A stretch of DNA of 64,000 bases. It comes from Legionella sp. PATHC035. GTDB taxonomy: Bacteria > Pseudomonadota > Gammaproteobacteria > Legionellales > Legionellaceae. The position numbers were made by a program, and so were the translations under genes. How positions within the stretch are numbered: position 1 is the first letter of the stretch; the number at the start of each line of letters is the position of its first letter. The notes beneath the pieces are model-generated. The model ran no database searches. It worked only from the letters and a program-made list of their open reading frames with translations, and was not told the DNA's origin. The DNA lies in the NCBI RefSeq assembly GCF_026191115.1, contig NZ_JAPHOT010000001.1:930001-994000 (forward strand), given 5' to 3'. This document shows positions 20,252 through 29,202 of this stretch, in pieces.

Positions 20252-20483
20252 CAAACCTCCGGTAATGAAAAAAACATCAACTAAAGCAATCCCTTCATTA
20301 AATTGAAAAAAGATCGATTTAAATAAGATAATGTAAATGCAGATGTTCGCTTTAGCAATGAAAAGTGTCGCTTTACTACAACTTATCAATTCGCATTTTT
20401 TTCTGTTTAGTATTATTTTATACTTAGAGACTAAAGTAACGCTAAAAAGCTTAAATAAATCTCAATTCATAGGGTACTGGAGT

Positions 20484-21488
20484 ATGATCATTCATAGCGA
20501 ATTTAAGCCTGCTTGGTGGTTAACCAATGCGCATGGACAAACCCTGTATCGAACATTAACTCATCGCATGAATGCCTTTGTTGACTCCTATGAGCGGCTT
20601 GAATTGCCTGATGGCGATTTTATTGATTTAGCCTGGAAAGTGAATGGATTAAACGAGGATGCTCCATTGATAATTTTGTTGCATGGATTGGGAGGCAATG
20701 AGAATTCAGCTTATGTTTCAACCTTATTCAACGCATTCAATCAATCAGGTTATCGAGCGGTTTTGATGAACTTTCGTGGTGCAAGTGGCGAACCAAACCG
20801 TTTACCCCGTTTTTATCATGGTGGCGATACTGCAGATTTGGCTTTTTTGCTCCAAGTAATAAAACGGAGAGAGCCCACAACAAAAAAAGGGGTAGTGGGT
20901 ATTTCTTTAGGTGGCAATGTGCTCCTTAAATGGTTAGGGGAAACAGGGGCTCAATCTCTAATTGATGTTGCTGTTGCAGTTTCTGTACCGTTTCAATCGC
21001 AAAACGTGGTTGAAAGAATAAATAAAGGATTCTCTCGTGTGTATCAGAACCATTTATTAAAAAAATTGCGTCGGGTTTTCCTCCAAAAATTGGATGTTGT
21101 TAATGACCAATTGCCGCTGTCTCAACAAAAACTTTATTCAATAAAAACTCTCTATGAATTTGATGAACAAATAACTGCTCCATTACACGGATTTGCTAGC
21201 GCAAGTGACTATTATCTAAAATCCAGTTCGCGGCAGTATCTATCTCAAATCAAAACCCCTACTTTAATTATTCATGCTTTGGATGATCCTTTTATGACAT
21301 CAGACATTCTTCCAACCTCCAAGGAGTTATCCTCCGATATTCTCTTAGAATTAAGTCAACATGGAGGCCATGTAGGATTTATCGGTGAGAGAGGACAACA
21401 TTGGCTGGAGCAACGCATCCCTAATTTTTTAATGGATTACTTTCCGCACCCTTCTTATCTACGTGAATTTGAAAAGATTAATTCATGA
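20484..21488 (+). CDS. YheT-like alpha/beta hydrolase
   Basis: Member of the YheT/ABHD1-3 family of esterase-like hydrolases; the physiological substrate is unknown. The chain begins FKPAWWLTNAHGQTLYRTL, the usual start of the family. It then shows HGLGGNENSAYV (oxyanion), the nucleophile elbow GISLGGNVLLKWLGE, the acid in IHALDDPFM and the histidine in HGGHVGFIG. ATG 20484 was chosen because it begins the conserved part; an AGGG lies nine bases before it. The frame extends 49 codons upstream with no sign of conservation. Confidence 0.87.
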   Translation: MIIHSEFKPAWWLTNAHGQTLYRTLTHRMNAFVDSYERLELPDGDFIDLAWKVNGLNEDAPLIILLHGLGGNENSAYVSTLFNAFNQSGYRAVLMNFRGASGEPNRLPRFYHGGDTADLAFLLQVIKRREPTTKKGVVGISLGGNVLLKWLGETGAQSLIDVAVAVSVPFQSQNVVERINKGFSRVYQNHLLKKLRRVFLQKLDVVNDQLPLSQQKLYSIKTLYEFDEQITAPLHGFASASDYYLKSSSRQYLSQIKTPTLIIHALDDPFMTSDILPTSKELSSDILLELSQHGGHVGFIGERGQHWLEQRIPNFLMDYFPHPSYLREFEKINS

Positions 21489-21659
21489 CGTGCTGCTTAA
21501 AAAGCGAACACCCAGCATTCACGACTCATAAAACTAACACGCTTTGTTCCCCCTATTTATTTGATGAAACGGGCACTTATCCAGTTCGACTTTAGATTGC
21601 AAGACCAAATTTAGACCATTGTGTTCTATACTTAAAAAAGGAGTTTTTTTAGAGCCTAG

Positions 21660-22283
21660 ATGATGATTAGAACAAAAATAATTAAGAGTGAGCGCTTACT
21701 TAAAATCTATGCACGCAATTACTTGTCTTTGGCCCATAATCGCGCTGATCTGGAATACTTTAAAGAATCTAAAGTGCGAATATTTTTTAGAGAATCAGAG
21801 GAAAAAATGCTGGCAGGTTTTTGCATCAATTCAGGTCCTAACTATCGTACATTTCTTCCCTTAAATCCATCTCAATTAAAGAAACTCTATCATGCTCATC
21901 GCTTTGATCGAAAGAAACCTCATGAAATTACATGCCTTTGGATTGAAAAAAAATCACAACATGCCACATGGATCATATTTCTTTATTTCATATTATTTCT
22001 AGATGTGCTGTGCCTGCGTCCAGGCCCCCTTATTTTTGGAACGCATGGGAAAAATATTAGCACCTTTTTTTCCATACCGTTTCCTAAAACTATTTTCAAT
22101 CAAAAGTTATTTGTACCGACAAAAGGAGAGGAATGCGATTTTTGGATTAGAAAAGGCTCTAAATTGCAATTCCTAAAAGGTTTTATGGTCCTTGCAACCA
22201 TCAGATTTTTTGGGGGGAATAAAACTTTAGCTCGATTTCGCTTGTGGCTTGATAAAAAAAAACAAGTTAAACAAAGTTCCTGA
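21660..22283 (+). CDS. Hypothetical protein at the head of an aminotransferase/SDR cluster
   Basis: A 207-residue protein that I do not recognise. It is basic, has one strongly hydrophobic stretch (ATWIIFLYFILFLDVLCL, residues about 99-116) that could be a membrane or buried helix, and ends in a lysine-rich tail. The segment KMLAGFCINSGPNYRTFLPLNP hints at an acyl- or acetyl-transferase-like sheet, but the evidence is weak. It lies 20 bases before the aminotransferase gene, so the three genes from here to 24317 probably form one operon. Confidence 0.55.
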   Translation: MMIRTKIIKSERLLKIYARNYLSLAHNRADLEYFKESKVRIFFRESEEKMLAGFCINSGPNYRTFLPLNPSQLKKLYHAHRFDRKKPHEITCLWIEKKSQHATWIIFLYFILFLDVLCLRPGPLIFGTHGKNISTFFSIPFPKTIFNQKLFVPTKGEECDFWIRKGSKLQFLKGFMVLATIRFFGGNKTLARFRLWLDKKKQVKQSS

Positions 22284-22303
22284 GCAATAGCATGGAGAGT
22301 TGT

Positions 22304-23578
22304 ATGAGTAGTATGAAAAGAGAATATTCTTCTTTGAGACAATTGGCGTTATATGGAGGGTCTCCCATTCGCCAAAAACCATGGCCTACCTATGACAAAG
22401 GAAATGTCCTCATTGATGAGGAAGACACTGAACTTATCTTAGATGTAATTAAAAGTAAACGATTGTTTCGCTATGATAATCGTGAAATCAAGGATACTAA
22501 AGTAGGACAATTCGAAGAGGGACTGAAGGAATACTTTAAGTGTGAATTTGCACTGGCTGTAAGTTCAGGAACTGCCGCAATTTCATTACCCCTTATGGCT
22601 CTTGATCTACCTGATGATTCATTAGTGGGATGTCCTGCCTATTCATTTACAGCAACACCGAGTGCCATTATCCAAGCAAAATTAAAACCACTACTTATCG
22701 AAGTCGATCGCGATCTCCATATGGATCTTAACGATCTTGATAAAAAAATTGGTCGCCTGCAAGCATTAGTCGTGGTTCATATGAGAGGATTTCCCGCCCC
22801 ACTCCCGCAAATTATGGAAATCGCCAATAAACATGGTGTGCCTATTATTGAGGATGCGGTTCCTAGTCTTGGCTGTAAATTAAAAAATAAATATTTGGGT
22901 ACCTATGGTTTAGCTGGGGCATTTAGCACTCAATCAGATAAATCATTGAACACTGGGGAAGGGGGATTTATCTTAACCAGCAACAAAGACCTCTATCTAA
23001 AATGTGTGATTTTATCAGGCGCTTATGAGCGTCTTTATGAAAAGCATTTTTCCGAAGCACCTTGTACCATTGATTTTACCAGGTTGCCGTTATTTAATTT
23101 TCGCTTGGATGAACTCCGTGGTGCACTTGGAGTATCCCAATTAAAAAAATTAAATAAACGACTTGACTTGTTGTCACAAAATTATGCGTATGTCATTCAA
23201 GGCATAAGCCCTTTAACCTGTTTACGACCTCGTGCTACCTGGGATAAAACGGTATTGCCTCTCGGCGATAATCTGCTTTTGGGGATAGAGGGGTCGAGCG
23301 AAGACTGTTGTTGGTTTGCCGAAGCACTTACAGCAGAAGGGATCGACACGAAAGCGCTTGGTGATCTCAATAAAGTCAATGTGCGAAGATTTTGGGACTG
23401 GGCCTATTTATTCAAGGATGTCTCCAAACAAGAAATTCCCAAGCTTTATCCTAACAGTTTTAGATACATTAGTTCGTATATTGATATTGCGCTATCACCC
23501 ACCCTAGGAAAAGAAGATTTGGATCAACTGATAACTGCTATCAAAAAGGTGCATGACCATTATGAACTCAAAAAATGA
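22304..23578 (+). CDS. DegT/DnrJ/EryC1/StrS-family PLP aminotransferase
   Basis: PLP-dependent enzyme of the sugar or cyclitol aminotransferase family. The opening LALYGGSPIRQKPWPTYDKG is typical of AHBA synthase/StsC-like members. AVSSGTAAISLPLMAL binds phosphate, EDAVPSLG supplies the PLP aspartate region, and STQSDKSLNTGEGGFI carries the Schiff-base lysine. The ATG at 22304 is used because GGAGAG lies before it; a second ATG is four codons upstream. The stop overlaps the SDR gene. The product of the pathway cannot be told from the sequence. Confidence 0.85.
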   Translation: MSSMKREYSSLRQLALYGGSPIRQKPWPTYDKGNVLIDEEDTELILDVIKSKRLFRYDNREIKDTKVGQFEEGLKEYFKCEFALAVSSGTAAISLPLMALDLPDDSLVGCPAYSFTATPSAIIQAKLKPLLIEVDRDLHMDLNDLDKKIGRLQALVVVHMRGFPAPLPQIMEIANKHGVPIIEDAVPSLGCKLKNKYLGTYGLAGAFSTQSDKSLNTGEGGFILTSNKDLYLKCVILSGAYERLYEKHFSEAPCTIDFTRLPLFNFRLDELRGALGVSQLKKLNKRLDLLSQNYAYVIQGISPLTCLRPRATWDKTVLPLGDNLLLGIEGSSEDCCWFAEALTAEGIDTKALGDLNKVNVRRFWDWAYLFKDVSKQEIPKLYPNSFRYISSYIDIALSPTLGKEDLDQLITAIKKVHDHYELKK

Positions 23579-24317
23579 TTTGAATCATTGTGTTGCTTTA
23601 GTTACAGGGGGAAATGGAGGATTAGGACTCGCCATGGCATGTGCTTTGCAGCAAGCAGGCGCACAAGTTATCATTTGTGGCCGAGATCAGGAAAAATTAA
23701 AACAAGCCCAAAAACACCACTTAATTCCCCTAACAATGGATGTGAGTTCAGAGGCCAGCATTCATGCTGGCTTTAAAACCATTGAGGAACAATTTAAAAG
23801 ATTGGATATCTTGATTAACAACGCAGGTATCTATGAAGACCAGCATCTTTCAGCTCTTTCTCTGAGCCATTGGGAACATCTCATACGTACCAATCTTACT
23901 TCCGTATTTCTTTGTTCTCAAAGTGCGGCTCGTTTCATGAAACCACAACATCGTGGAAAAATTATTAATGTGGGTTCTATGTACTCACTATTTGGACATC
24001 CTAATTCGATTGGATATGCCACAACAAAAACAGGGATTTTAGGTCTTACGCGATCGCTTGCATTAGAACTTGGTCCCTGGAATATTCAGGTAAATGCCAT
24101 TTTGCCCGGTTGGTTTGAAACTGCAATTAATGGCTCCTTACCACAAACAACTCGCGGCGAAGAAATTAGGAAGAAAACACCCCTCGGTAAATGGGGAAAG
24201 CCCCAGGATATTGGGCCTTTAGCGGTTTTTCTTTCTTCAAACGACTCAGATTTTATCACCGGAGCCACGATCCCCATTGATGGAGGATACTCCGTTTCTG
24301 ATCGAACAATTTGGTGA
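23562..24317 (+). CDS. SDR-family oxidoreductase
   Basis: Short-chain dehydrogenase with the classic motifs: TGGNGGLGLAMA (nucleotide binding), NNAGIYEDQ, VGSMYS (serine), YATTKTG (Tyr-x-x-x-Lys) and a C-terminal DGGYSVSD. It resembles gluconate 5-dehydrogenase or 3-oxoacyl reductase types. It overlaps the end of the aminotransferase gene by 17 bases, or 26 if the earlier ATG at 23553 is used, so the two are coupled. An oxidoreductase paired with a DegT aminotransferase often makes an amino-sugar or aminocyclitol; here that is inference. Confidence 0.88.
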   Translation: MNSKNDLNHCVALVTGGNGGLGLAMACALQQAGAQVIICGRDQEKLKQAQKHHLIPLTMDVSSEASIHAGFKTIEEQFKRLDILINNAGIYEDQHLSALSLSHWEHLIRTNLTSVFLCSQSAARFMKPQHRGKIINVGSMYSLFGHPNSIGYATTKTGILGLTRSLALELGPWNIQVNAILPGWFETAINGSLPQTTRGEEIRKKTPLGKWGKPQDIGPLAVFLSSNDSDFITGATIPIDGGYSVSDRTIW

Positions 24318-24436
24318 TGCTCACGGAGGTGTCTCAATCCAGAACGGCGTGAGGCTGCACTATCAATAAGAAACACATCTTGTCATCCAAAAATGGGCAC
24401 CAAACTGTTCAATCGGTAATTTCCTTTTATTATAAA

Positions 24437-25978
24437 TCACTTACGTGGAGAAAATAAAAATTCGGGCTCCAATTTAAGCGGCTCATTTTGATCTTGATGA
24501 TAAGAAAATAACATCGACGAATTCTTCATACTTAACGATGGTGATTCTTGAAATAAATAATCAAATCGTTGATGTGAAAAATCAATCCCCCTTACATTGG
24601 TCCTTAATGATTTGAAAATATTAAGATCATCTATATCACTTTCTGTTTTTCTTTTTGGAAGTAGTGCATTGTGTTTGTCCAATAATGCCAAAACAATTTC
24701 GTTCTCCGTCGCATATTCCATCTTTAATTTTTCGCATCGATACCTGCCATTTCCATGATATATGCATTCTACACTTGCCCATTCACGCTCGGGACAATCA
24801 ATATGTCCACAGATCACTACGCTATCCCCAGGGGCTAAGTCTTGCTCATTAGCATCAAGTCCCATTGTTTCTGTATCTATGCTTTCCTCTTTGAGAGCTA
24901 TAGGCTCAGCAAGAAAGTCTTCATTGTAGACCTCCAAAAACTCATGCTTTATTTCACTTTCCGTCATTGCTTTGGGTAAACCAAAACCGCGGTATTTATG
25001 ATCGCCCATCACCATCGAGTGCAGCCCACTCCCATTTTTAGATGGATCAAACAAGGTAGCCGTCCTGTATTCAGGGAAATTGTTGAGAAAGAGCCAATCT
25101 CCGGGGATTAACTCCTCTTGTGTTAAATCAAATCGATAAGGAAGTATTTCTTTTAAATCATCTGCAAAATGTCCAGATAAAAACATAGCATCTGCAATGA
25201 TGAGGGGCTTTCGTGCAAAAAGAAGATCAAAATTCTCTGCACCCACCGTATCTAATAACGCCTTATATTGAATAGAGAGCATCCAACTATGACATTCAAG
25301 TACCACAAGATGAGAACCAGCAAAAATTGAGTTGATGGCATCAGAGGGACGCTGTCCATTTTTTAATATAAAAAAACCATTTTGCCTATCCGGCTTATAC
25401 CAATAATGTTGATCGAGCTGCAAATAATTTTCTTTTTGTGTTGGATATCGATAATGCTCTGCTTCTAAATGAAATTTATCCGTATCCATGAGCTTTATTG
25501 CATTATATCGAAACAATAATTCGGCATTAAATCGTTTATACGATTTAAAAAAACGAAGGCTATTTACCATTTTTAAGAGGATCTCTCTTTTTAAGGGATC
25601 AGCCTCTTCCTTGGTTAAAGCCAATCTTCTGATTTCCAATTCTGAGACCATTTTTTCTGGGGAAGACCCAAATTTTGTGAGATTAGTGACATATAGTTGC
25701 ATTAGAAAACTACTGTCGTTAAAAAACTTTTCATAGGTTTGAATGATCTGGAATCGTCCAAAATCCTCAATGAGTTCCTGAAGATTACGAAAAACAATTT
25801 TCTTCTTATGGTTCAATATCATATCAAACCGACGTTCATTGCCTGCGATTGCAGATCTTAATTCATCAGATTTAAAATCGTGAGTGATCTCAACATACTT
25901 TTTATTTTGGTAAAAAAAGAACACGAGCATGATGTAAAAGCATATCGTAGGGAGGTCACCTATTGTTACATCTATCAC
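24437..25978 (-). CDS. Tgl-like transglutaminase-domain protein, candidate effector
   Basis: I compared the middle of this protein, from memory, with Bacillus protein-glutamine gamma-glutamyltransferase Tgl. Matching blocks in order are: GFFILKNGQRPSDAINSIF (residues 201-219), an LEC box with Cys229 and Glu228 (Tgl FEC, catalytic Cys116/Glu115), IQYKALLDTVGAENF (236-250), GDWLFLNNFPEY (293-304) and HSMVMGDHKYRGFGL (320-334; Tgl has Glu187 and His200 here, whereas the aligned residues look like Leu319 and Phe332). The remaining 180 C-terminal and 190 N-terminal residues are unlike Tgl. The first codon is a GTG and an in-frame ATG lies at 25930, so the start is uncertain. No signal peptide is convincing. 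Cytoplasmic or translocated location is unknown. Confidence 0.6.
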   Translation of the reverse strand: MIDVTIGDLPTICFYIMLVFFFYQNKKYVEITHDFKSDELRSAIAGNERRFDMILNHKKKIVFRNLQELIEDFGRFQIIQTYEKFFNDSSFLMQLYVTNLTKFGSSPEKMVSELEIRRLALTKEEADPLKREILLKMVNSLRFFKSYKRFNAELLFRYNAIKLMDTDKFHLEAEHYRYPTQKENYLQLDQHYWYKPDRQNGFFILKNGQRPSDAINSIFAGSHLVVLECHSWMLSIQYKALLDTVGAENFDLLFARKPLIIADAMFLSGHFADDLKEILPYRFDLTQEELIPGDWLFLNNFPEYRTATLFDPSKNGSGLHSMVMGDHKYRGFGLPKAMTESEIKHEFLEVYNEDFLAEPIALKEESIDTETMGLDANEQDLAPGDSVVICGHIDCPEREWASVECIYHGNGRYRCEKLKMEYATENEIVLALLDKHNALLPKRKTESDIDDLNIFKSLRTNVRGIDFSHQRFDYLFQESPSLSMKNSSMLFSYHQDQNEPLKLEPEFLFSPRK

Positions 25979-26019
25979 CCAAATTGTAAATATTAGTTAC
26001 ATCAGGGGTTATTAATTCA

Positions 26020-26301
26020 CTATTTGAGAAGAGTAAGAACAACTTTTTTAAAGGAATTAAGCAAAGCGAAAGTCCCGACATCAACGAGTTGTTGCCCTAT
26101 TTTGCCACGCCAATGCGTTCGATCCAGTTTCCAACCTATAAAGAAAGCAGAAACAATCAGTAACAATGTAGGTACATGAAAACGAGTTAGTTTGCTTTGG
26201 GCAAAATAATCTTGATGTTCAGCTACTTTGTTGCTCTGGGATCGCAACTTCTTGTCCATCAGCGCAATTTGTGCCCGAATCTGTCTTCTCGAGTTGCTCA
26301 T
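26020..26301 (-). CDS. Small YqjK-like membrane protein
   Basis: A 93-residue protein with a basic N-terminus (SNSRRQIRAQIALMDKKLRSQ), one hydrophobic segment (PTLLLIVSAFFIGWKL) and a second weak one at the end. It follows a YqjE-like gene, with which it overlaps by 83 bases in a different frame. The position suggests the third member of a YqjD-YqjE-YqjK type set, but sequence similarity to YqjK is only general. Confidence 0.6.
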   Translation of the reverse strand: MSNSRRQIRAQIALMDKKLRSQSNKVAEHQDYFAQSKLTRFHVPTLLLIVSAFFIGWKLDRTHWRGKIGQQLVDVGTFALLNSFKKVVLTLLK

Positions 26302-26650
26302 GCTCTTCGCTCTTTTGAGAGAAATATGCTCTTGTTTTAGGAAAACTCATACTTTTTAAGTTATAGGATAAATACTGAAGCAATCCAAGTAAGAATCCCA
26401 CATTCAACAGTAAAATAAGGGAGATAGATAACAGAAAACGATTAGATGCCAAAAATAAAAAATACCCTATTAAAAACATGGCGCTTAGCCACACCGTAAT
26501 CAGCACCACAAACAGCATGCATAGATTCAGTAACAATGGAAAAACGCTAAGTCCCGCTAACTTTGCTTCAAGACGAATTAAAGACCATACTGTTTTAATA
26601 ACGGATATTTTTGCAGTAACTAAAGCCTCTAACTGTTTAAAAACTTCCAT
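26219..26650 (-). CDS. YqjE-like (phage-holin superfamily III type) membrane protein
   Basis: 143 residues with two or three hydrophobic segments (FPLLLNLCMLFVVLITVWLS, LIGYFLFL, LSISLILLLNVGFLLGLL) and a polar, acidic C-terminus. The start MEVFKQLEALVTAKISVIKTVWSLIRLEAKLAG matches the layout of DUF1469/YqjE proteins. It touches the preceding YqjD-like gene (one-base overlap), which argues for one operon. Confidence 0.65.
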   Translation of the reverse strand: MEVFKQLEALVTAKISVIKTVWSLIRLEAKLAGLSVFPLLLNLCMLFVVLITVWLSAMFLIGYFLFLASNRFLLSISLILLLNVGFLLGLLQYLSYNLKSMSFPKTRAYFSQKSEEHEQLEKTDSGTNCADGQEVAIPEQQSS

Positions 26651-26904
26651 TACTTTTTCATTAACCGAGATAATAAAAAGCCAATTCCTCCTGCGATTAA
26701 AACAGAAGTTAATGGATTGTCTTGAACTTTCTTTATTAAATGATCAGAATATTGTTTGACATTTTCTTCTACTTCATTAGCCTTGGATAATCCTTCTTCA
26801 TACAGTTGATTTACCTTTTTTTTCCCTTCATTTAATAATTGGCTTGCAGCTGCCTCAAGATGGTCTCTAGAAGTATATGTCGGTTTCTCACTGGAGCTTT
26901 TCAT
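26650..26904 (-). CDS. YqjD/ElaB/YgaM-like (DUF883) membrane-anchored protein
   Basis: 84 residues: an N-terminal charged coiled-coil (LEAAASQLLNEGKKKVNQLYEEGLSKANEVEENV) and a C-terminal anchor DNPLTSVLIAGGIGFLLSRLMKK, which is the DUF883 signature. E. coli relatives bind ribosomes at the membrane in stationary phase; that role is assumed here. The ATG at 26904 has AAGGAGAG seven bases upstream, whereas the frame runs 12 codons further. First gene of the trio. Confidence 0.85.
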   Translation of the reverse strand: MKSSSEKPTYTSRDHLEAAASQLLNEGKKKVNQLYEEGLSKANEVEENVKQYSDHLIKKVQDNPLTSVLIAGGIGFLLSRLMKK

Positions 26905-26940
26905 GTCATTACTCTCCTTAGTTAACAACGTGTTCTTCAC

Positions 26941-27279
26941 ACATTTCGTGAAGCATAATATATAAATATAGTTATTGCTGGAGATAAATCAATAAATACT
27001 TTCCTTTTTATTGTGCGTTTGACTCTTTTTGGGAGGTCTAGCAGTCAATTAAATCGTGCGTCATTCGAGCCCTTTTCGAAAAATCCAAAAAGATAAAAAT
27101 CCAGTTTCTTACGAGGGGGGTTTTAAAAATCCTTCAAGAATCATTTTTATCAATAATGATTATTAATTAAGTGTCATCTCCGAACCGTATCTATAAGTGA
27201 GCTGAAACATGGAAAATTACACAACTTGATTAAATTAAAAAATTATGTACGATATGAGGCCATTATCAACGGAGTCAAC
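26941..27279. other. Intergenic region with a Fur-box-like palindrome
   Basis: About 340 bases separating divergent genes. The palindrome AATAAT-G-ATTATT at 27152-27164 sits within an AT-rich stretch 116 bases before the next start. It fits the centre of a Fur box (11 of 19 bases by my count), which is only suggestive. Confidence 0.3.
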
Positions 27280-27840
27280 ATGATGCCCTATCCCTTTCTC
27301 CCAAGGAATTTACTGCAACTCGAAGAGGATGTAACCATTTATTATCGCAGCAAAATCGAATACTTTACCCCAAAAGTTACTTTTAACTTTGCTCTTTTTA
27401 CGGAGGTTTATCACTCGATTCAATCCTTGCCGTTGGACGACAAAAAAATTGCATTGATGGAACGCTTTCAACAGAATGTATTTGCACCAATCAATAATTT
27501 TCATCCTAAAATTTTTTACACTTTTAATTTTGCTCCTTATATTGCTCAATATAAGCCTTTGATTGAGCAATTAAACGTGCTACAAAAACAAGCGTCACAC
27601 CTTTACACCCATTATTTTGATGCAGAACGCCACAGTTTTGATTGGCAAAAATTTCATACTGTTCGAACCCAAATCGAAAATTTACCTATGTCCGCAGATA
27701 AAATACAACTCATGCAGTTCTTCGAGTTTAATGTATTAAATACAATCTGCTTAGTAGAGCCTAAAGTGTTTTCCAGCTTTTCTTTCTCATCGCAATTAGC
27801 AGCAGAGGAATTGCCTCTACCAAGCCAATCTTTTCACTGA
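27280..27840 (+). CDS. Hypothetical protein with an internal tandem duplication
   Basis: 186 residues, no recognised family, no signal peptide. Two units align: LPLDDKKIALMERFQQNVF...HPKIFYTFNFAPYI and LPMSADKIQLMQFFEFNVL...EPKVFSSFSFSSQL. Each starts with LP, a KI-LM helix and ends in a PK(I/V)F..F.F strand; an additional FTPKVTFNF lies before the first unit. This is about 85 residues repeated. The ATG at 27280 (GGAG eight bases upstream) is preferred to an upstream in-frame TTG. Leu/Phe content is high, suggesting a helical bundle. Confidence 0.6.
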   Translation: MMPYPFLPRNLLQLEEDVTIYYRSKIEYFTPKVTFNFALFTEVYHSIQSLPLDDKKIALMERFQQNVFAPINNFHPKIFYTFNFAPYIAQYKPLIEQLNVLQKQASHLYTHYFDAERHSFDWQKFHTVRTQIENLPMSADKIQLMQFFEFNVLNTICLVEPKVFSSFSFSSQLAAEELPLPSQSFH

Positions 27841-28007
27841 ATAAAATGATTTTAGGGCACTTGTGGTGTCAGTGCCTTCAAATCAGGGTCCAGCGCCCTC
27901 ATGGATAATCTTTTGCACAACCAGTAAAATAACACGCTTATTGAGCCCAAGTAATAAATTTTATTTAAGCTATTATTATTGTATCGGAAAACATAGGTGA
28001 TAAGGAG

Positions 28008-28391
28008 ATGAATATGTTGAGTCTCGATACAGAAACGATTCGTGACCTTCTCGATAAGGCGCGGCAATTTCAGGTTAAGGAAGAAGTTAGTTTTCCAGAG
28101 GTCACCGAGGACATGGATGCCTTCTATGTATTAGCTGATTATCAAAATGATCCAGTTTATCAAGAAACCGTTGAATTCATAGATAATTTACGTCCTGATC
28201 AGCAAGCAACCCTCGTGGCTCTCATGTATTTAGGCCGGGGCGATTATACTCGGGAGGAATGGAAAGAGGCGTTACATTTTGCCCAGGAAGAAATGACCGA
28301 CCATACCGGTGAGTATTTACTATCCAGACCAACAGTAGCTGATGATGTGGAACGTGGTTTAAACATGCTTGGTATTTTCTATCAAGAATAG
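28008..28391 (+). CDS. DUF3775 family protein
   Basis: 127 residues, acidic, all-helical. The family pattern is visible: LSLDTETIRDLLDKARQF at the start, FIDNLRPDQQATLVALMYLGRGDY in the middle, and HTGEYLLSRPTVADDVERGL near the end. The function of DUF3775 is unknown. An AAGGAG precedes the ATG, and the next gene follows after 18 bases, so the two form an operon. Confidence 0.8.
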   Translation: MNMLSLDTETIRDLLDKARQFQVKEEVSFPEVTEDMDAFYVLADYQNDPVYQETVEFIDNLRPDQQATLVALMYLGRGDYTREEWKEALHFAQEEMTDHTGEYLLSRPTVADDVERGLNMLGIFYQE

Positions 28392-28409
28392 CTTCTGAGG
28401 AGTAGGGCT

Positions 28410-29159
28410 ATGCCATTCGTGAATATCGGTACCTCAGGTTGGGTCTTTAAAGGTTGGAAAGAAATATTTTACCCTAAGTCTGTTGCAGAGAAAGATGAAT
28501 TGGCATATTACGCGAACGTCTTTAACACAGTGGAGATCAATAGTAGTTTTTATCACGTACCCTCTGCAAAATCGATTGCAAAGTGGAGAGAAACCACTCC
28601 AGAACAGTTTATTTTTTCCTGTAAAGCCAGTCGCTATCTAACTCATGTAAAAATGTTGAAAGACGTTCAAGACAGCGTTCATTATTTGCTTCAGGTCATT
28701 GAAGGATTGGAGGAAAAACTTGGCCCAGTTTTATTTCAACTGCCACCTTATTGGCCTTTTAATCTAGAGCGTCTGGAGCAGTTTGTTAAAGCATTACCTG
28801 AATCATTTCATTACACATTTGAATTTAGAAATAAAACCTGGTTACGTCAGGAAGTTTATGATTTGCTCGCTCAATACAATATTGCGCTTTGTTTTTATGA
28901 TTTTAAGGGATATCAGTGTCCAGAAATTATAACCAGTGATTTCATCTACTTACGATTGCATGGACCGCATCTCGATGCTTATTTGGGTCATTACGAGCAA
29001 AAAACGCTTTTAAGTTATGCCCATAAATTTGCCAAATGGCAGCAAGAAGTGAAACAAATTTTTTGTTATCTAGATAACGATCAAAAAGCAGTTGCACCCT
29101 CCGATGCTCAAGAATTGGAACGATTAGTACAATTGACATTTAATAGCCCTGATCAATAA
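28410..29159 (+). CDS. DUF72 (YecE-like) TIM-barrel protein
   Basis: 249 residues of the DUF72 family: NIGTSGWVFKGWKEIFYP, YYANVFNTVEINSSFYHVPS, FSCKASRYLTHVKML and YLRLHGP, with a C-terminal CYLDNDQKAVAPSDAQELERL. The family has a TIM barrel with no assigned reaction. It is the second gene after DUF3775. The strands and histidine-containing motifs are intact. Confidence 0.87.
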   Translation: MPFVNIGTSGWVFKGWKEIFYPKSVAEKDELAYYANVFNTVEINSSFYHVPSAKSIAKWRETTPEQFIFSCKASRYLTHVKMLKDVQDSVHYLLQVIEGLEEKLGPVLFQLPPYWPFNLERLEQFVKALPESFHYTFEFRNKTWLRQEVYDLLAQYNIALCFYDFKGYQCPEIITSDFIYLRLHGPHLDAYLGHYEQKTLLSYAHKFAKWQQEVKQIFCYLDNDQKAVAPSDAQELERLVQLTFNSPDQ

Positions 29160-29202
29160 TTTAATGTCTACAGGGAACTCTTTTTATTTATTAGGATGAT
29201 GA

